DNA of 64,000 bases from the NCBI GenBank assembly GCA_018669475.1, contig JABHCC010000010.1, forward strand, positions 124,001 through 188,000, in the 5' to 3' direction. The position numbers and the translations under genes are program-made. Of the stretch, positions 53,841-63,468 are shown piece after piece. Source of the stretch: Bacteroidota bacterium (GTDB lineage Bacteria > Bacteroidota > Bacteroidia > Bacteroidales > UBA12481). The notes beneath the pieces are model-generated. The model searched no databases, was not told the DNA's origin, and saw only the letters and a program-made list of their open reading frames with translations. Within the stretch, counting starts at the first letter, position 1, and each line of letters starts with the position of its first letter.

Positions 53841-56800
53841 ATGAAAAGACATATCATATTTTTACTGGTAATTGTCGGGATAAGCCTGAGTACATGGAGT
53901 CAGGTTAATACAAATGCCGATAGAGATTGGCACGACATGATGCTCGATCCCGGGACTAACTTTTTCGAAACTCAGAAAGCATTTTATGATTTCTGGGAAG
54001 GGAAAACACCAGCCAAAGGAATGGGATATAGCGTTTTTAAAAGATGGGAATATTATTGGCAAAGCCGTGTAGATGAAAAGGGCAATTTCCCTTCACCTGG
54101 TCAGGTCGCTGATGAATACCACTCTTTTTTGGAAGATTATCCGGTAGGTGATGGTTTTAAAAGCGGTCAGGCTCAATGGTTAGAACTGGGACCACGTAAC
54201 AGAAACAGTCAACTAGGCTATATGGGTATCGGACGAGTGAATGCCATTGCTTTTCATCCCAGTGATGAAAATAAAATATATGTGGGAGCACCGGCCGGCG
54301 GTTTCTGGATTACTGAAGATGCGGGTCAGAACTGGACAAGTTATACCGATAATCTACCTACCCTGGGAGTATCTGCCATTGCTGTTCATCCTGAAAATCC
54401 TGATCATATACTAATCGGTACAGGTGACCGTGACGGAGGAAATGACTGGGGAGTAGGAACGATGATCAGTCTCGATGGGGGTATAAGCTGGGAAATCAGC
54501 AATACCGGGATAGGCGAAATTACTGTTGGCTTCTTCGCCCATCATGAAACTGAGCCCAACACCTTGCTGGCTGCTGGAAATGGTGGGATTTTTAAAACCA
54601 CTGATTTTGGGGCTACCTGGACTATAACATCCTCCAATACTGAAAACTACCGCGATATAAAGTACAAGCCAGGGGATATGAATGTAGCATATGCCAGTTC
54701 AAATGCCGGATTCTATCGCAGTGAGGATGCTGGTGAAACCTGGACCATGATCGGGGAGAATGAAGGCATCACCGCAAGCGGTCGTATTGTTATTGGAGTT
54801 TCTCCTGCCAGCCCTGACAGGGTTTATCTGGTATTGGGCGGAACTTTTCAGGGATGTTTTCTATCGACAGACGAAGGTAAAACTTTCACGATTAGATCAG
54901 ATTCACCAAATATCCTTGGCGGCTCACAAACAGGAGATGATAGTCGTAATCAAAGTTGGTATGATCTGACCATCCACATTGATCCTTTCAATGCCAATAT
55001 TGTTCATGTTGGCGGCATCAATACATGGCGTTCAGATGACTCGGGCCAAACCTGGACATTAACTTCACATTGGTCTGGTCAGGGAGGAGTAACAGTACAT
55101 GCCGATCATCACTGTGTTACATACAACTACCTGAATAACAGAATGTATGATGGTAATGATGGTGGCATTTACTGGACAGATAACCAGGGAGCTTCCTGGA
55201 CAGATATCAGTCCGGGTTTGGGTATAGGACAAATGTACAAATTGGGCGTAAGTGCCACCAACCGGCATAAAACACTGGCAGGCTTTCAGGATAATGGTTC
55301 GGCCACCCTTACTGACCATGGATGGTATAGTACAGGTGGAGGAGATGGATTTGAGTGTGTGGTAGATCCTTTTTCAGATGGATATAGCTACACTTCAGTT
55401 TATTATGGAGCTATTACCCGTTGGATTAATAACTCCTCAGCGATGAGTATAGCAGGTGATGGACGATTTGGGATTGATGAAAGTGGAGCCTGGGTTACTC
55501 CTTTTGGGATTTCAGAATGGGATCCTGCTACCATGGCCATAGGCTTTAAGAATTTGTGGATATCGAGAAACATCAAGGATATCGGAGCAATAAAATGGCA
55601 AAAAGTATCTGACAATTTAGGCGGTTCTAATACCACCAATTGTGCTGTTATTGAATTCTCACCTCCTGATAGCAACTTGTTCTATTTTGCTCGTCATGAC
55701 GGAAAAATTTTCAGAACTGACAATCTGCTCGGCAATCCGGTTTGGGAAGATCTGACTGATAACAAACCTGTTAATGGTACTCCCACTGACCTGGAGGCTC
55801 ACCCTTATATTCGAAATACCATTTTCATGACTCTGGCCAACAAGGTGTTTCGCTCAGATGATCTTGGAGAAAGCTGGGAGAACATCAGTCTCAATCTCCC
55901 AAATATTAACATGAATGATATTGTTTTTGATCGCTCTTCGGATGAAGGACTTTATGTGGCCTCAGATGCAGGAGTATATTATAAAAATGCCGATATGAGC
56001 GATTGGAGCCTGTACGGACCAAACCTCCCGGCACAGGTAGAAGTTACTGAACTCGAAATTTATTATGCGCGCTCAAACAGGTCAGATTCCCGCTTAAAAG
56101 CCTCCACTTATGGCAGAGGAATGTGGGAGATTGAACTGGCAGATGCGGGGAGCCCGATGAATCCACCCTATTTTTTGAATGCAACAGTGTATGAGAATGA
56201 TGTTGAACTGTCATGGAATCCTCCTCATTTCCCACTACAGGTATCCGGGTACAATATTTACCGCAACAATGAATTATTTGCAAACTCCTCAGGAACCACA
56301 TTTCTTGATCGCGACAAACCCGAAAAGCAAAGTGTGAGCTATTGGGTTACAGCTATTTATCCGGGAGGTGAGTCTATGGAATCGAATGAGGCTTATATAC
56401 AAGCTCCTATTCAATTACCTTACATGCAGGACTTTGAAAACGGAACGGATGGATGGATAGCAAAGTTTACTGACGATGGTTGGATGCTGGGTAATAGTGA
56501 ACAGTTACATATTACTGGTAATGACGGCAGTTTCTTTGGCATAAGTTCTGCCTATGCCGGTGAGGATATTCATGTTTCCGATCATTTATACACCCCAAAA
56601 ATCGATCTTTCTGAGTACACAGGGCAAACAGTAAGCCTGAAATTCTCTTATGCTTTAAGGGTTTATCGTAATTATGATAAATTATCGCTTGTGTACCGTT
56701 TATCTGCTCAGGATGACTGGTCGATATTGAAAGTTTTAGAAGGTACTGCTACTAATTCATGGACATGGCTCGAGCAAGAGATTGTCCTGCCGGATGAAAT

Positions 56801-57173
56801 ATTGACCGAAGAATTACAGTTAGGTTTTCTATATGATGATAGCAAGCAGCATGCCTGGGGGGCCGGCATAGATGATTTACAACTTTACGTAAATACAAGT
56901 TCTGTTTACGTGCTTGCATCTGAGTCAGAATTAAGTCTGTATCCCAATCCAAATCATGGAGAATTTCAACTCAGTATGACTCTGAATCAACCCGGAACAG
57001 TACAAATATTGCTTTACGATCTGGCAGGCAGAAAAGTATGGGAAGAAAGCTTCGAAGCTTCTGAAAACAAAGTCTCAAAAGCAGTAACACTCCCTGCCAT
57101 TGACGCAGGTTTATATCAATTCATGATTAAGACGCTTGATCAGGAATTTTCAAAAACCATCAGTATTCAATAA
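53841..57173 (+). CDS. T9SS-secreted sortilin/BNR-type propeller protein, copy 2
   Basis: 1,110 residues from ATG 53841 (MKRHIIFLLVIVGISLSTWS|Q); an upstream in-frame start at 53811 is disfavoured. The domain order is the same as copy 1: propeller with DLGESWENIS-type boxes (about 110-740), FnIII (about 745-840; VELSWNPPHFPLQVSGYNIY), jelly-roll (about 850-1020; YMQDFENGTDGWIAKF), T9SS type A domain (about 1030-1110; LSLYPNPNHGEFQLSM, LAGRKVW, GLYQFMIKT). Shared segments such as GIGQMYK-LGV and AGFQDNGSATL mark the two as a duplication that diverged over the whole length. Extracellular. Confidence 0.88.
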   Translation: MKRHIIFLLVIVGISLSTWSQVNTNADRDWHDMMLDPGTNFFETQKAFYDFWEGKTPAKGMGYSVFKRWEYYWQSRVDEKGNFPSPGQVADEYHSFLEDYPVGDGFKSGQAQWLELGPRNRNSQLGYMGIGRVNAIAFHPSDENKIYVGAPAGGFWITEDAGQNWTSYTDNLPTLGVSAIAVHPENPDHILIGTGDRDGGNDWGVGTMISLDGGISWEISNTGIGEITVGFFAHHETEPNTLLAAGNGGIFKTTDFGATWTITSSNTENYRDIKYKPGDMNVAYASSNAGFYRSEDAGETWTMIGENEGITASGRIVIGVSPASPDRVYLVLGGTFQGCFLSTDEGKTFTIRSDSPNILGGSQTGDDSRNQSWYDLTIHIDPFNANIVHVGGINTWRSDDSGQTWTLTSHWSGQGGVTVHADHHCVTYNYLNNRMYDGNDGGIYWTDNQGASWTDISPGLGIGQMYKLGVSATNRHKTLAGFQDNGSATLTDHGWYSTGGGDGFECVVDPFSDGYSYTSVYYGAITRWINNSSAMSIAGDGRFGIDESGAWVTPFGISEWDPATMAIGFKNLWISRNIKDIGAIKWQKVSDNLGGSNTTNCAVIEFSPPDSNLFYFARHDGKIFRTDNLLGNPVWEDLTDNKPVNGTPTDLEAHPYIRNTIFMTLANKVFRSDDLGESWENISLNLPNINMNDIVFDRSSDEGLYVASDAGVYYKNADMSDWSLYGPNLPAQVEVTELEIYYARSNRSDSRLKASTYGRGMWEIELADAGSPMNPPYFLNATVYENDVELSWNPPHFPLQVSGYNIYRNNELFANSSGTTFLDRDKPEKQSVSYWVTAIYPGGESMESNEAYIQAPIQLPYMQDFENGTDGWIAKFTDDGWMLGNSEQLHITGNDGSFFGISSAYAGEDIHVSDHLYTPKIDLSEYTGQTVSLKFSYALRVYRNYDKLSLVYRLSAQDDWSILKVLEGTATNSWTWLEQEIVLPDEILTEELQLGFLYDDSKQHAWGAGIDDLQLYVNTSSVYVLASESELSLYPNPNHGEFQLSMTLNQPGTVQILLYDLAGRKVWEESFEASENKVSKAVTLPAIDAGLYQFMIKTLDQEFSKTISIQ

Positions 57174-57212
57174 TGAATAAAAACAGATATAATAAACGCA
57201 TAAAATAAACAG

Positions 57213-57677
57213 ATGAAGACAACTGTTTTAAGCCTACTTGTCAGTCTGATGATAATTGCCTTTGCCTGCCAGCAAAAAGAGACAGAAAACACCTCCGGAG
57301 AAAGCACGGAAGAGGCCCAGGGCAAGTTTGCAACAAAAAGATATTGCTATGCATTGGATTTGAAAAATGATTCGGCATTAATCGGCTTATATAAAAAGTA
57401 TCATACCCCAGATGGCATCTGGAAGGAAATACCTGTCGGAATAAGGGAGTCAGGAGTAAGCGACATGGAAATCTATTTGCTTGAAAATCACATGTTTCTG
57501 ATTGTAGAGATTCCGGATAGTCTTGACCTTGATGTAGTTTGGGAGAAAATGGGGCAATTAGACAGGCAGAGTGAATGGCAGGATTTTACATGGCAATTCC
57601 AGCAGGCTTTACCGATGGCCATGGATGATGAAAAATGGATTCTGATGGATAGAATATTCGATTTGGATGAGCACTAG
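57213..57677 (+). CDS. Exported L-rhamnose mutarotase-like lipoprotein
   Basis: 154 residues. The N-terminus is a lipoprotein signal (MIIAFAC, Cys19) with a Ser/Glu-rich linker, followed by a complete RhaM/DUF718 domain (about 38-152): KRYCYALDLKND, LYKKYHTPDGIWKEIP with the catalytic-type His, SDMEIYLLENHMFLIVE, and WQFQQALPMAMDDEKWILMD. Cytoplasmic RhaM interconverts alpha and beta anomers of L-rhamnose. Lipid anchoring puts this one in the periplasm or outside, so it may act on sugar released by surface enzymes. Its stop overlaps that of the convergent phosphodiesterase gene. Confidence 0.8.
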   Translation: MKTTVLSLLVSLMIIAFACQQKETENTSGESTEEAQGKFATKRYCYALDLKNDSALIGLYKKYHTPDGIWKEIPVGIRESGVSDMEIYLLENHMFLIVEIPDSLDLDVVWEKMGQLDRQSEWQDFTWQFQQALPMAMDDEKWILMDRIFDLDEH

Positions 57678-58885
57678 TGCCCCACCAGCATCGGAATAAC
57701 TGTGTCAAGACTTCCGTCAGTTGGTTCTGGGTCAATTTCCAGTATTTGTGCCAGCAAAGGGTATATACATACATTTTCAAAGGAAGGATGTGTATAGCCC
57801 TTTTTAAAAGCGGGTCCGCGGGCATAAAAAATACCATGCATATCCGTATTATCAGGATCATAGCCATGGGTTCCCAATGAGTACTTTCCCCTTTTGTTGC
57901 TGAATCCAATTCCCCAGCCCCGGTCAGCCTCAACAACTATCTCAGGGACTCTGGGATTCGTACCATAATTATACGAGGCTGGTAATTCACCTTTCCGCCA
58001 GGTCTTCAGATGGGGAGCCTGGGAAAGCAGTTTATAGGCTTCATCAAGGTAATCTGGTTCTGGCTCCAGCAAATAAACAGGATTACTCCCATGAACGCGG
58101 ATCATAGCTGTCATATCAACAATCTCATCCAGCATTACGTTTTGTTCTGGTGGGATATAGCCCATACCATGATCTGAAGTAACAATAAGATTGATATCAA
58201 TTTTCAGCTCCTTTTCAGCTTCTTCAATATTGTCAAGTAATACTCCAAGCAACATATCTAACTCCCGGATGGTTTCTTGCGTTTCAGCACTTTCTGGTCC
58301 AAAATTATGCCCCACTCCATCAGGTTCATGAAAATAAAAGAGAATCAGGTGTGGACGTTTTTCATCCGGCAGGTGCAACCAGCTAATAACGGAATCAATT
58401 CTCTGTTCAAAGGGAAAATCATGATCATACAGCTTTCGCATCGACGGCTTGAAATACTCATTATTCTCACTCCCCACCCAGAAGTACGAGGCTGATTTCA
58501 CTCCTTGCTTTTCAGCTGTTTCCCATATGGCCTCACCTCCCCAGAAAACTGAATCCTGCACAGCCTCCCTGTTTCCGATTGTAAATTTCCTGTCGAGATC
58601 AGGATCGTAGAAATTATTCTGAACAATTCCATGATGATCAGGGTACAGGCCTGTAACCATTGAATAATGATTTGGGAAAGTCTTAGTTGGATATGATGGT
58701 TTCAATGATGCTGCCTGTACTCCGGATGATGTCAGACGATCGAAATTTGGAGTCTCGGTCATAGTTGTATAATCCCAGCGAAAACCATCCATAGAAAGCA
58801 TGATTACGTATGGCGTCTGTTTTGTGCATGAAGCAGTGAGTATAAAAAAGATAAGGGCGGAGAGGATGATTTTTGCTTTTGACAT
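57674..58885 (-). CDS. Ectonucleotide pyrophosphatase/phosphodiesterase (NPP)-type lipoprotein
   Basis: 403 residues; lipobox TASC (Cys20). Alkaline-phosphatase superfamily, NPP branch: SMDGFRWDY with metal ligand D33, PTKTFPNHYSMVTG with the nucleophile T69 and N72, HHGIVQNNFYD, HEPDGVGHNFGP (Asp/His ligands), TSDHGMGYI (Asp/His) and LGTHGYDP (last His). All six metal ligands are visible. Such enzymes hydrolyse nucleotide or other phosphodiesters outside the cytoplasm. The last two codons and stop overlap the end of the mutarotase gene tail to tail at a CACTAGTG palindrome. Confidence 0.88.
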   Translation of the reverse strand: MSKAKIILSALIFFILTASCTKQTPYVIMLSMDGFRWDYTTMTETPNFDRLTSSGVQAASLKPSYPTKTFPNHYSMVTGLYPDHHGIVQNNFYDPDLDRKFTIGNREAVQDSVFWGGEAIWETAEKQGVKSASYFWVGSENNEYFKPSMRKLYDHDFPFEQRIDSVISWLHLPDEKRPHLILFYFHEPDGVGHNFGPESAETQETIRELDMLLGVLLDNIEEAEKELKIDINLIVTSDHGMGYIPPEQNVMLDEIVDMTAMIRVHGSNPVYLLEPEPDYLDEAYKLLSQAPHLKTWRKGELPASYNYGTNPRVPEIVVEADRGWGIGFSNKRGKYSLGTHGYDPDNTDMHGIFYARGPAFKKGYTHPSFENVCIYPLLAQILEIDPEPTDGSLDTVIPMLVGH

Positions 58886-58971
58886 TACTGGGTAAGGGCT
58901 TAGGGCTTAAAGTATTCGTTTTGAGGCTTTCTGAAAACTGATGACTGAGAACTGAAGACTATTATTATATA

Positions 58972-59001
58972 AAAGCAAAGCCCCGAAAATGCGGAGCTTT
59001 G
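58972..59001 (-). terminator. Rho-independent terminator of the TonB-dependent receptor gene
   Basis: On the minus strand CAAAGCTCCG pairs with CGGGGCTTTG (one G-U) and is followed by CTTTTA. Confidence 0.7.
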
Positions 59002-59023
59002 TCTTTTATATTATCAACAGTTT

Positions 59024-62000
59024 TTAGAATGTGTAACGTACACCAATCTGACCCATCCAGCGTGAGCTGCGAAGGCCACTGTCATCAGCACTCCATGTGT
59101 TCTTTGGAGTTGAGAATTCATAAGTAGGAGTTGTGCCATCATCGGCAAATCCTTTGAATTTAACTAATTGGAAAGCATCATTTGCGACATACCAGCGACG
59201 TCCCCAATCAGCATTAATCATATTACCCAGATTGAATACATCGAGTGTTAGCTGCAATTTGTGACGTGTTCCACCAGCCTGAACAAATATGTCCTGAGCA
59301 ATTTTCAGGTCAATAGTGTTCTGGAAAGGGGTGCGGGCACCATTACGCTCAGCATACTCACCACGATGGTCAGCAAGATAGGCATCGTTCTCAATATAGT
59401 CATTAAGATCTGTCCATTGTGCGCTAGCTGTTTCAGCATCAGCAAAAACGATATCCGCCTGGCTTGCCGGTACATACATCAGGTTACCAGAGTTTTCACC
59501 TTCACCGTTCATGTCACCATAATCATTATACACATAAGAGAAACGATCACCTGAACGTCCGTTATAGAATACACTGATTTGAGTTGCGGCATGGTTGAAG
59601 TACTCTTTACGATAGCTCAGAAAGCTAGTAAATCTGTGTCCCTGATCAAAGTCAGAATATGTAAGTGCCAGATCGTTTAAGCCATTAACTTGCTCCATAT
59701 ATCTCCATTGTGAGGAGTTTTGTGAAGAGGTAGCATCATTAACTGCCAACGAACGTCCAAATGAATAAGCAAAATGAGCTGTCAGACCATTGTCGAAAGG
59801 TTTCTGTAAAATAGCACTGAAATTCCATGCATAACCTTCATTTGTATTATGTCCGAGCATAATCCTTGTGTAGGTAGGATCTATTTGATCTCCTGAATAA
59901 AAAGCTCTGGTGTCAGCACCAGTGAGGTTGTATTCAGCATCAGGACTTACGTTAACATTATAATAGTTCACATTATTGATAGTCTTTGTGAAAATACCTT
60001 CAATAGTTCCAATCATTCCCCAGGCCAGTTTTTGGTCTAAACCAAGATTAGCACGGAACATCTGTGGAAATTTGAAATCAGAAGAAAATAAGTCCATTTG
60101 TCCGCTTGGAATAGCATCTTCCATTCCGAAATCAGTATTTTGATACTGGTCTTCCCAGTCACCTGAGAATACAATATCATAACCCCAGCTACTCTTCACA
60201 TAAACACCACCAATGGTCAGACCATTGTTTGTATATGATCCACCGGGCCATACAAGAGGAAGACGTGAAGTAAAGATTCCAATACCTCCGCGAAGCTGTG
60301 TACTTTCATCACCTTTAACATCCCAGTTAAATCCAAGACGAGGAGAAAATAGAATTGATGAATTAGGCATTTGACCAGCTTTAGCTCCCATAAGATCCCA
60401 ACCTTCAGCTTCAAGTGCAGGTATTGTTGTGTCATTAAAGTCAGTATCAACACCTGGTTGAGTTAGGAAGATTGGCATATCAGCACGTAAACCAATGGTC
60501 AACTTAAAGTTATCTGAAGCCTGGTATTCATCTTGCAGATATAAACCTAACTGCAACATTTGGAAATCAGCTGCAGCAGCTGATCCGTCACCTGTTTTAT
60601 CATCAACCAATGAGTATCCACGCTCATACTGTATAGGATCATTATCATAGAAACCCTGTATGTTAGAGAAGCGATATTCACCAAAGTTTTTACGCATAAA
60701 TAAGTTATAAACACCAGCAAATTCATTTGATGTTCCAACAGTAATAGTGTGCTTTCCTTTATAAAACGAAAGATTGTCAGTTAAGGATATCGTGTTCTGG
60801 ATAAGTCCGTTAGCAGTTGAATAAGGCTCTGATCCAAAGTAGATTGTTCCTGAACCATCATAGATTCTCACTGCAGGAAATTCTGAACCCATCGGGTCAC
60901 GGTCATCAGTTACATTGGTAGCAACAATAAGAAGGTCGTTACTCATGTTATCAAAATTCGATTTCAACTGAAGAGTTGTTGAATTTGTAACACTTGGGAA
61001 ATAAACACCGTTGTTATAGTAATTAATTGAGCTACTTGATGAACGGCGAGGTGATAATGATTCATGCTTAGTATAACTGTGGCGAAGCATCAGTTTGTGT
61101 ACATCACTGATATTCCAGTCTAAACGAGCAAGAACTTTATCTGACTTAAGTTCTCTAGTGTTAGCATCAAAAGAACCGGGATCATAGTCATAATTATTTC
61201 TCAGGTAATCACCAAGAGCATCAAGATCTGCAGTAGAGGCATTTCCATTGTAATTTCCGATATCAAATGGCTGAGGTGTACCATCACGTTGTACCTCTCC
61301 ATTAATGAAGAAATGCAATTTGTTTTTAATAATCGGACCACCCAGGCGGAAACCAGTTGTCATAGCTGTAAAGCTATCCAGCTTCTCACGCTCGGCATCA
61401 ATTTCTTCAGCAGTCATCTCATCAGCACCACTTATAGCATTTAGTGGTGTTTTTCCTGATAGGTTTTCATTGCGATAATATCCGTACACGGATCCGCTGA
61501 ATTTATTTGCTCCACGACGTGTAACGGCGTTGATTCCTGCACCAGCAAAACCACTGTAACGTACATCATAAGGAGCCAGTGTAATCTGGAACTGCTCAAT
61601 AGCATCAAGTGAAATTGGTGTACCACCAGTTTGGCCGCCATTAACACCCGAAGCTGCCAAACCAAATGCATCATTTTGGATACCACCATCAATTGTAAGA
61701 CTATTATAGCGATTGTTTACGCCAGCAATAGAAATGGCATGGTTATCATCAACAGTAGCCTGTGGAGTAAGGCGGGTAAAATCAGTCAGGTCGCGTCCTA
61801 CCGTTGGCATTGCATCAATAAGATCAAGACTTACAACGGTTTCAGAACCAGTTCTGTTACCATCAAAAACGTCAACTACTCCGCGCCGGCCAATAACAGC
61901 CACTTCACCAAGTTTAACCTCAGTATCTTGCAATCCGACGTTCATTCTGAATGTTTGTCCCAGTGTAAGGTAAATACCTTCTTTGGTCCAAGATTCATAA

Positions 62001-62260
62001 CCAACATATGTTACTTTTAAAGTGTACGGTCCACCAACATCCATGTTGGGTAAACGGTATAATCCCTCTCCATTGGAGATTCCACCAAATTGTGCTCCGG
62101 TAGGAACATGAATAGCGACAACGGTTGCACCGATGAGCACATTTCCATCCGGGCCGACAACTTTGCCGTTCATACCGGACGTTGTAACCTGAGCAAGGCT
62201 TGTTCCGGCAAGAAACAATCCCAGGGTCATCATCATTAAGACTTGGATCAATTTTCTCAT
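59024..62260 (-). CDS. TonB-dependent outer-membrane receptor with carboxypeptidase-regulatory-like N-domain
   Basis: 1,078 residues. Signal peptide (LAGTSLAQ|VT), CarboxypepD_reg-like domain at about 28-115 (GKVVGPDGNVLIGATVVAIH, KVTYVGYES), plug domain at about 120-240 (DAMPTVGRDLTDFTRLTPQA, ISIAGVNNRYNSLTIDGG, ISLDAIEQFQITLAPYDVR), then a beta-barrel ending GQIGVRYTF, a proper aromatic C-terminus. The plug resembles Oar-like receptors rather than SusC: the typical SusC box and a SusD partner are absent. Substrate unknown; possibly protein or peptide export/import. Transcribed alone, with its own terminator; the 380-bp upstream region is AT-rich. Confidence 0.9.
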   Translation of the reverse strand: MRKLIQVLMMMTLGLFLAGTSLAQVTTSGMNGKVVGPDGNVLIGATVVAIHVPTGAQFGGISNGEGLYRLPNMDVGGPYTLKVTYVGYESWTKEGIYLTLGQTFRMNVGLQDTEVKLGEVAVIGRRGVVDVFDGNRTGSETVVSLDLIDAMPTVGRDLTDFTRLTPQATVDDNHAISIAGVNNRYNSLTIDGGIQNDAFGLAASGVNGGQTGGTPISLDAIEQFQITLAPYDVRYSGFAGAGINAVTRRGANKFSGSVYGYYRNENLSGKTPLNAISGADEMTAEEIDAEREKLDSFTAMTTGFRLGGPIIKNKLHFFINGEVQRDGTPQPFDIGNYNGNASTADLDALGDYLRNNYDYDPGSFDANTRELKSDKVLARLDWNISDVHKLMLRHSYTKHESLSPRRSSSSSINYYNNGVYFPSVTNSTTLQLKSNFDNMSNDLLIVATNVTDDRDPMGSEFPAVRIYDGSGTIYFGSEPYSTANGLIQNTISLTDNLSFYKGKHTITVGTSNEFAGVYNLFMRKNFGEYRFSNIQGFYDNDPIQYERGYSLVDDKTGDGSAAAADFQMLQLGLYLQDEYQASDNFKLTIGLRADMPIFLTQPGVDTDFNDTTIPALEAEGWDLMGAKAGQMPNSSILFSPRLGFNWDVKGDESTQLRGGIGIFTSRLPLVWPGGSYTNNGLTIGGVYVKSSWGYDIVFSGDWEDQYQNTDFGMEDAIPSGQMDLFSSDFKFPQMFRANLGLDQKLAWGMIGTIEGIFTKTINNVNYYNVNVSPDAEYNLTGADTRAFYSGDQIDPTYTRIMLGHNTNEGYAWNFSAILQKPFDNGLTAHFAYSFGRSLAVNDATSSQNSSQWRYMEQVNGLNDLALTYSDFDQGHRFTSFLSYRKEYFNHAATQISVFYNGRSGDRFSYVYNDYGDMNGEGENSGNLMYVPASQADIVFADAETASAQWTDLNDYIENDAYLADHRGEYAERNGARTPFQNTIDLKIAQDIFVQAGGTRHKLQLTLDVFNLGNMINADWGRRWYVANDAFQLVKFKGFADDGTTPTYEFSTPKNTWSADDSGLRSSRWMGQIGVRYTF

Positions 62261-62629
62261 AAAAAACAGTTTTGGTAAAACAAAATATATTAATAATTAA
62301 CTAGCAATTTTCACTATTGGGTAACATGCAAGATAAGTATTCAGAATCTCTGAGATGTTTGTACACCTACCAACTTTTGCACATGTTCTAAACAAACTAT
62401 TAACCGGTTTTAAACATTTTGAGGCTGCAAATATGGTCATTCCACATATGAAAAAAAAAAAATGTTAAAAAACCTGTTAACATCCTGTTAAGAGTCATTA
62501 TTAATACGCATATAATACTTGCTACTTTTACATGACAATGAGTAACTACATCTGACAATCGCTCAACAGGTTTAAGATTTATCTTCATTCACCGTTGAAC
62601 AGTTTTTAGAATATTTAGCTTTATATTAA
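62261..62629. other. Divergent promoter region
   Basis: AT-rich spacer between the TonB-dependent receptor and the VTC-type operon. A T/A-rich A12 run lies near 62450-62462. No RNA gene or strong hairpin was seen; near-consensus TATATTTTG upstream of the receptor ATG is a candidate -7 element. Confidence 0.35.
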
Positions 62630-62637
62630 TAAGTTTG
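62630..62637 (+). promoter_or_regulatory. -7 promoter element, VTC-type operon
   Basis: TAAGTTTG fits TAnnTTTG and ends 4 nt before ATG 62642, again implying a leaderless transcript. Confidence 0.45.
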
Positions 62638-62641
62638 CAAA

Positions 62642-63034
62642 ATGAAAAAATTCATCCCTCTGCTATTACTTGGTATTGCCTTTCTGACAGGATGTGCCAG
62701 CGGTCCTGGTGAAGGAGGAACCGGAACCATTACCGGCAAGGTATATGCGTATGATTATAATGCCGAAATGACCCTTCTGCGTGCCCAATATTATGCACCT
62801 GATGAAGATGTATACATCATTTACGGGAGCGATAGTATATACAGCGATCGAACCAGAACAAGTTTTGATGGCAGTTATCGCTTCAAATATTTACGTCCGG
62901 GCACTTATACTATTTTCGCCTACTCAAAAAATTTATCTACTAAATTGCCACCAGATATTCCAGTGACAAAAACACTTACTATTCTGGCTGAAAATCAGGT
63001 TGTATTTGTTGAAGATATTGAAATCACAAAATAG
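62642..63034 (+). CDS. Small lipoprotein with transthyretin-like (carboxypeptidase-regulatory) fold
   Basis: 130 residues; lipobox LTGC (Cys18) then a Gly-rich linker. GTGTITGKVYAYDYN, FDGSYRFKYLRPGTYTIFAY and VVFVEDIEIT are the strand pattern of a CarboxypepD_reg/CNA-B-like beta-sandwich. The three genes 62642-64000 run the same way with gaps of 8 and 9 nt. I recall small exported proteins like this next to VTC-domain genes in Bacteroidota (unverified). Function unknown. Confidence 0.65.
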   Translation: MKKFIPLLLLGIAFLTGCASGPGEGGTGTITGKVYAYDYNAEMTLLRAQYYAPDEDVYIIYGSDSIYSDRTRTSFDGSYRFKYLRPGTYTIFAYSKNLSTKLPPDIPVTKTLTILAENQVVFVEDIEITK

Positions 63035-63042
63035 AAATAGCC

Positions 63043-63459
63043 ATGTATAAAAATATTCTTTTAGCTATTTTCATACTGTCAGCGAGCAGTAGCTTTGCAC
63101 AATTGAGCAAGAAAGAAGTCATCGAACATAAAGTCAAATCAGTAGCAGAATGGGAGACTGACCTAAGATCCCGTAAAAGCAAACCTATTCAGGAGTCTTA
63201 CACTAAATACGACGCAAAAGGGCGTGTTTTGGAACTGATAGAACGTGACAACGAGGGCCTTATTAAACTGCATGAATCCTATGAATATGATGCTAATGGT
63301 AACAAAACTTTAGAGATTCAATATCAGCCTGATGGTTCAATAAAAAAGAAACATGTGTACAAATATGTCAATGGCTTGAGAACAGAAAGGTTAAGTTACG
63401 ACAAGAGGGGAAATCTCATTACAGAGAAGAAGTATATTTATGAGTTTCAGGAAAATTAA
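63043..63459 (+). CDS. Exported YD-repeat-like small protein
   Basis: 138 residues; signal peptide ending SSSFAQ|LS. The rest is made of short repeats with the motif YD-x-x-G: YTKYDAKGRVLELIERD, YEYDANGNKTLEIQY, LSYDKRGNLITEKKY. This is the YD/RHS-type beta-hairpin repeat, about four units. Encoded 8 nt after the small lipoprotein and 9 nt before the VTC gene, so probably a partner at the envelope. Function unknown. Confidence 0.65.
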   Translation: MYKNILLAIFILSASSSFAQLSKKEVIEHKVKSVAEWETDLRSRKSKPIQESYTKYDAKGRVLELIERDNEGLIKLHESYEYDANGNKTLEIQYQPDGSIKKKHVYKYVNGLRTERLSYDKRGNLITEKKYIYEFQEN

Positions 63460-63468
63460 CCCATCGTT

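Noticed and set aside
59261-62020. Several plus-strand ORFs of 86-129 codons
   Set aside because: All antisense to the TonB-dependent receptor, which is complete and in frame.
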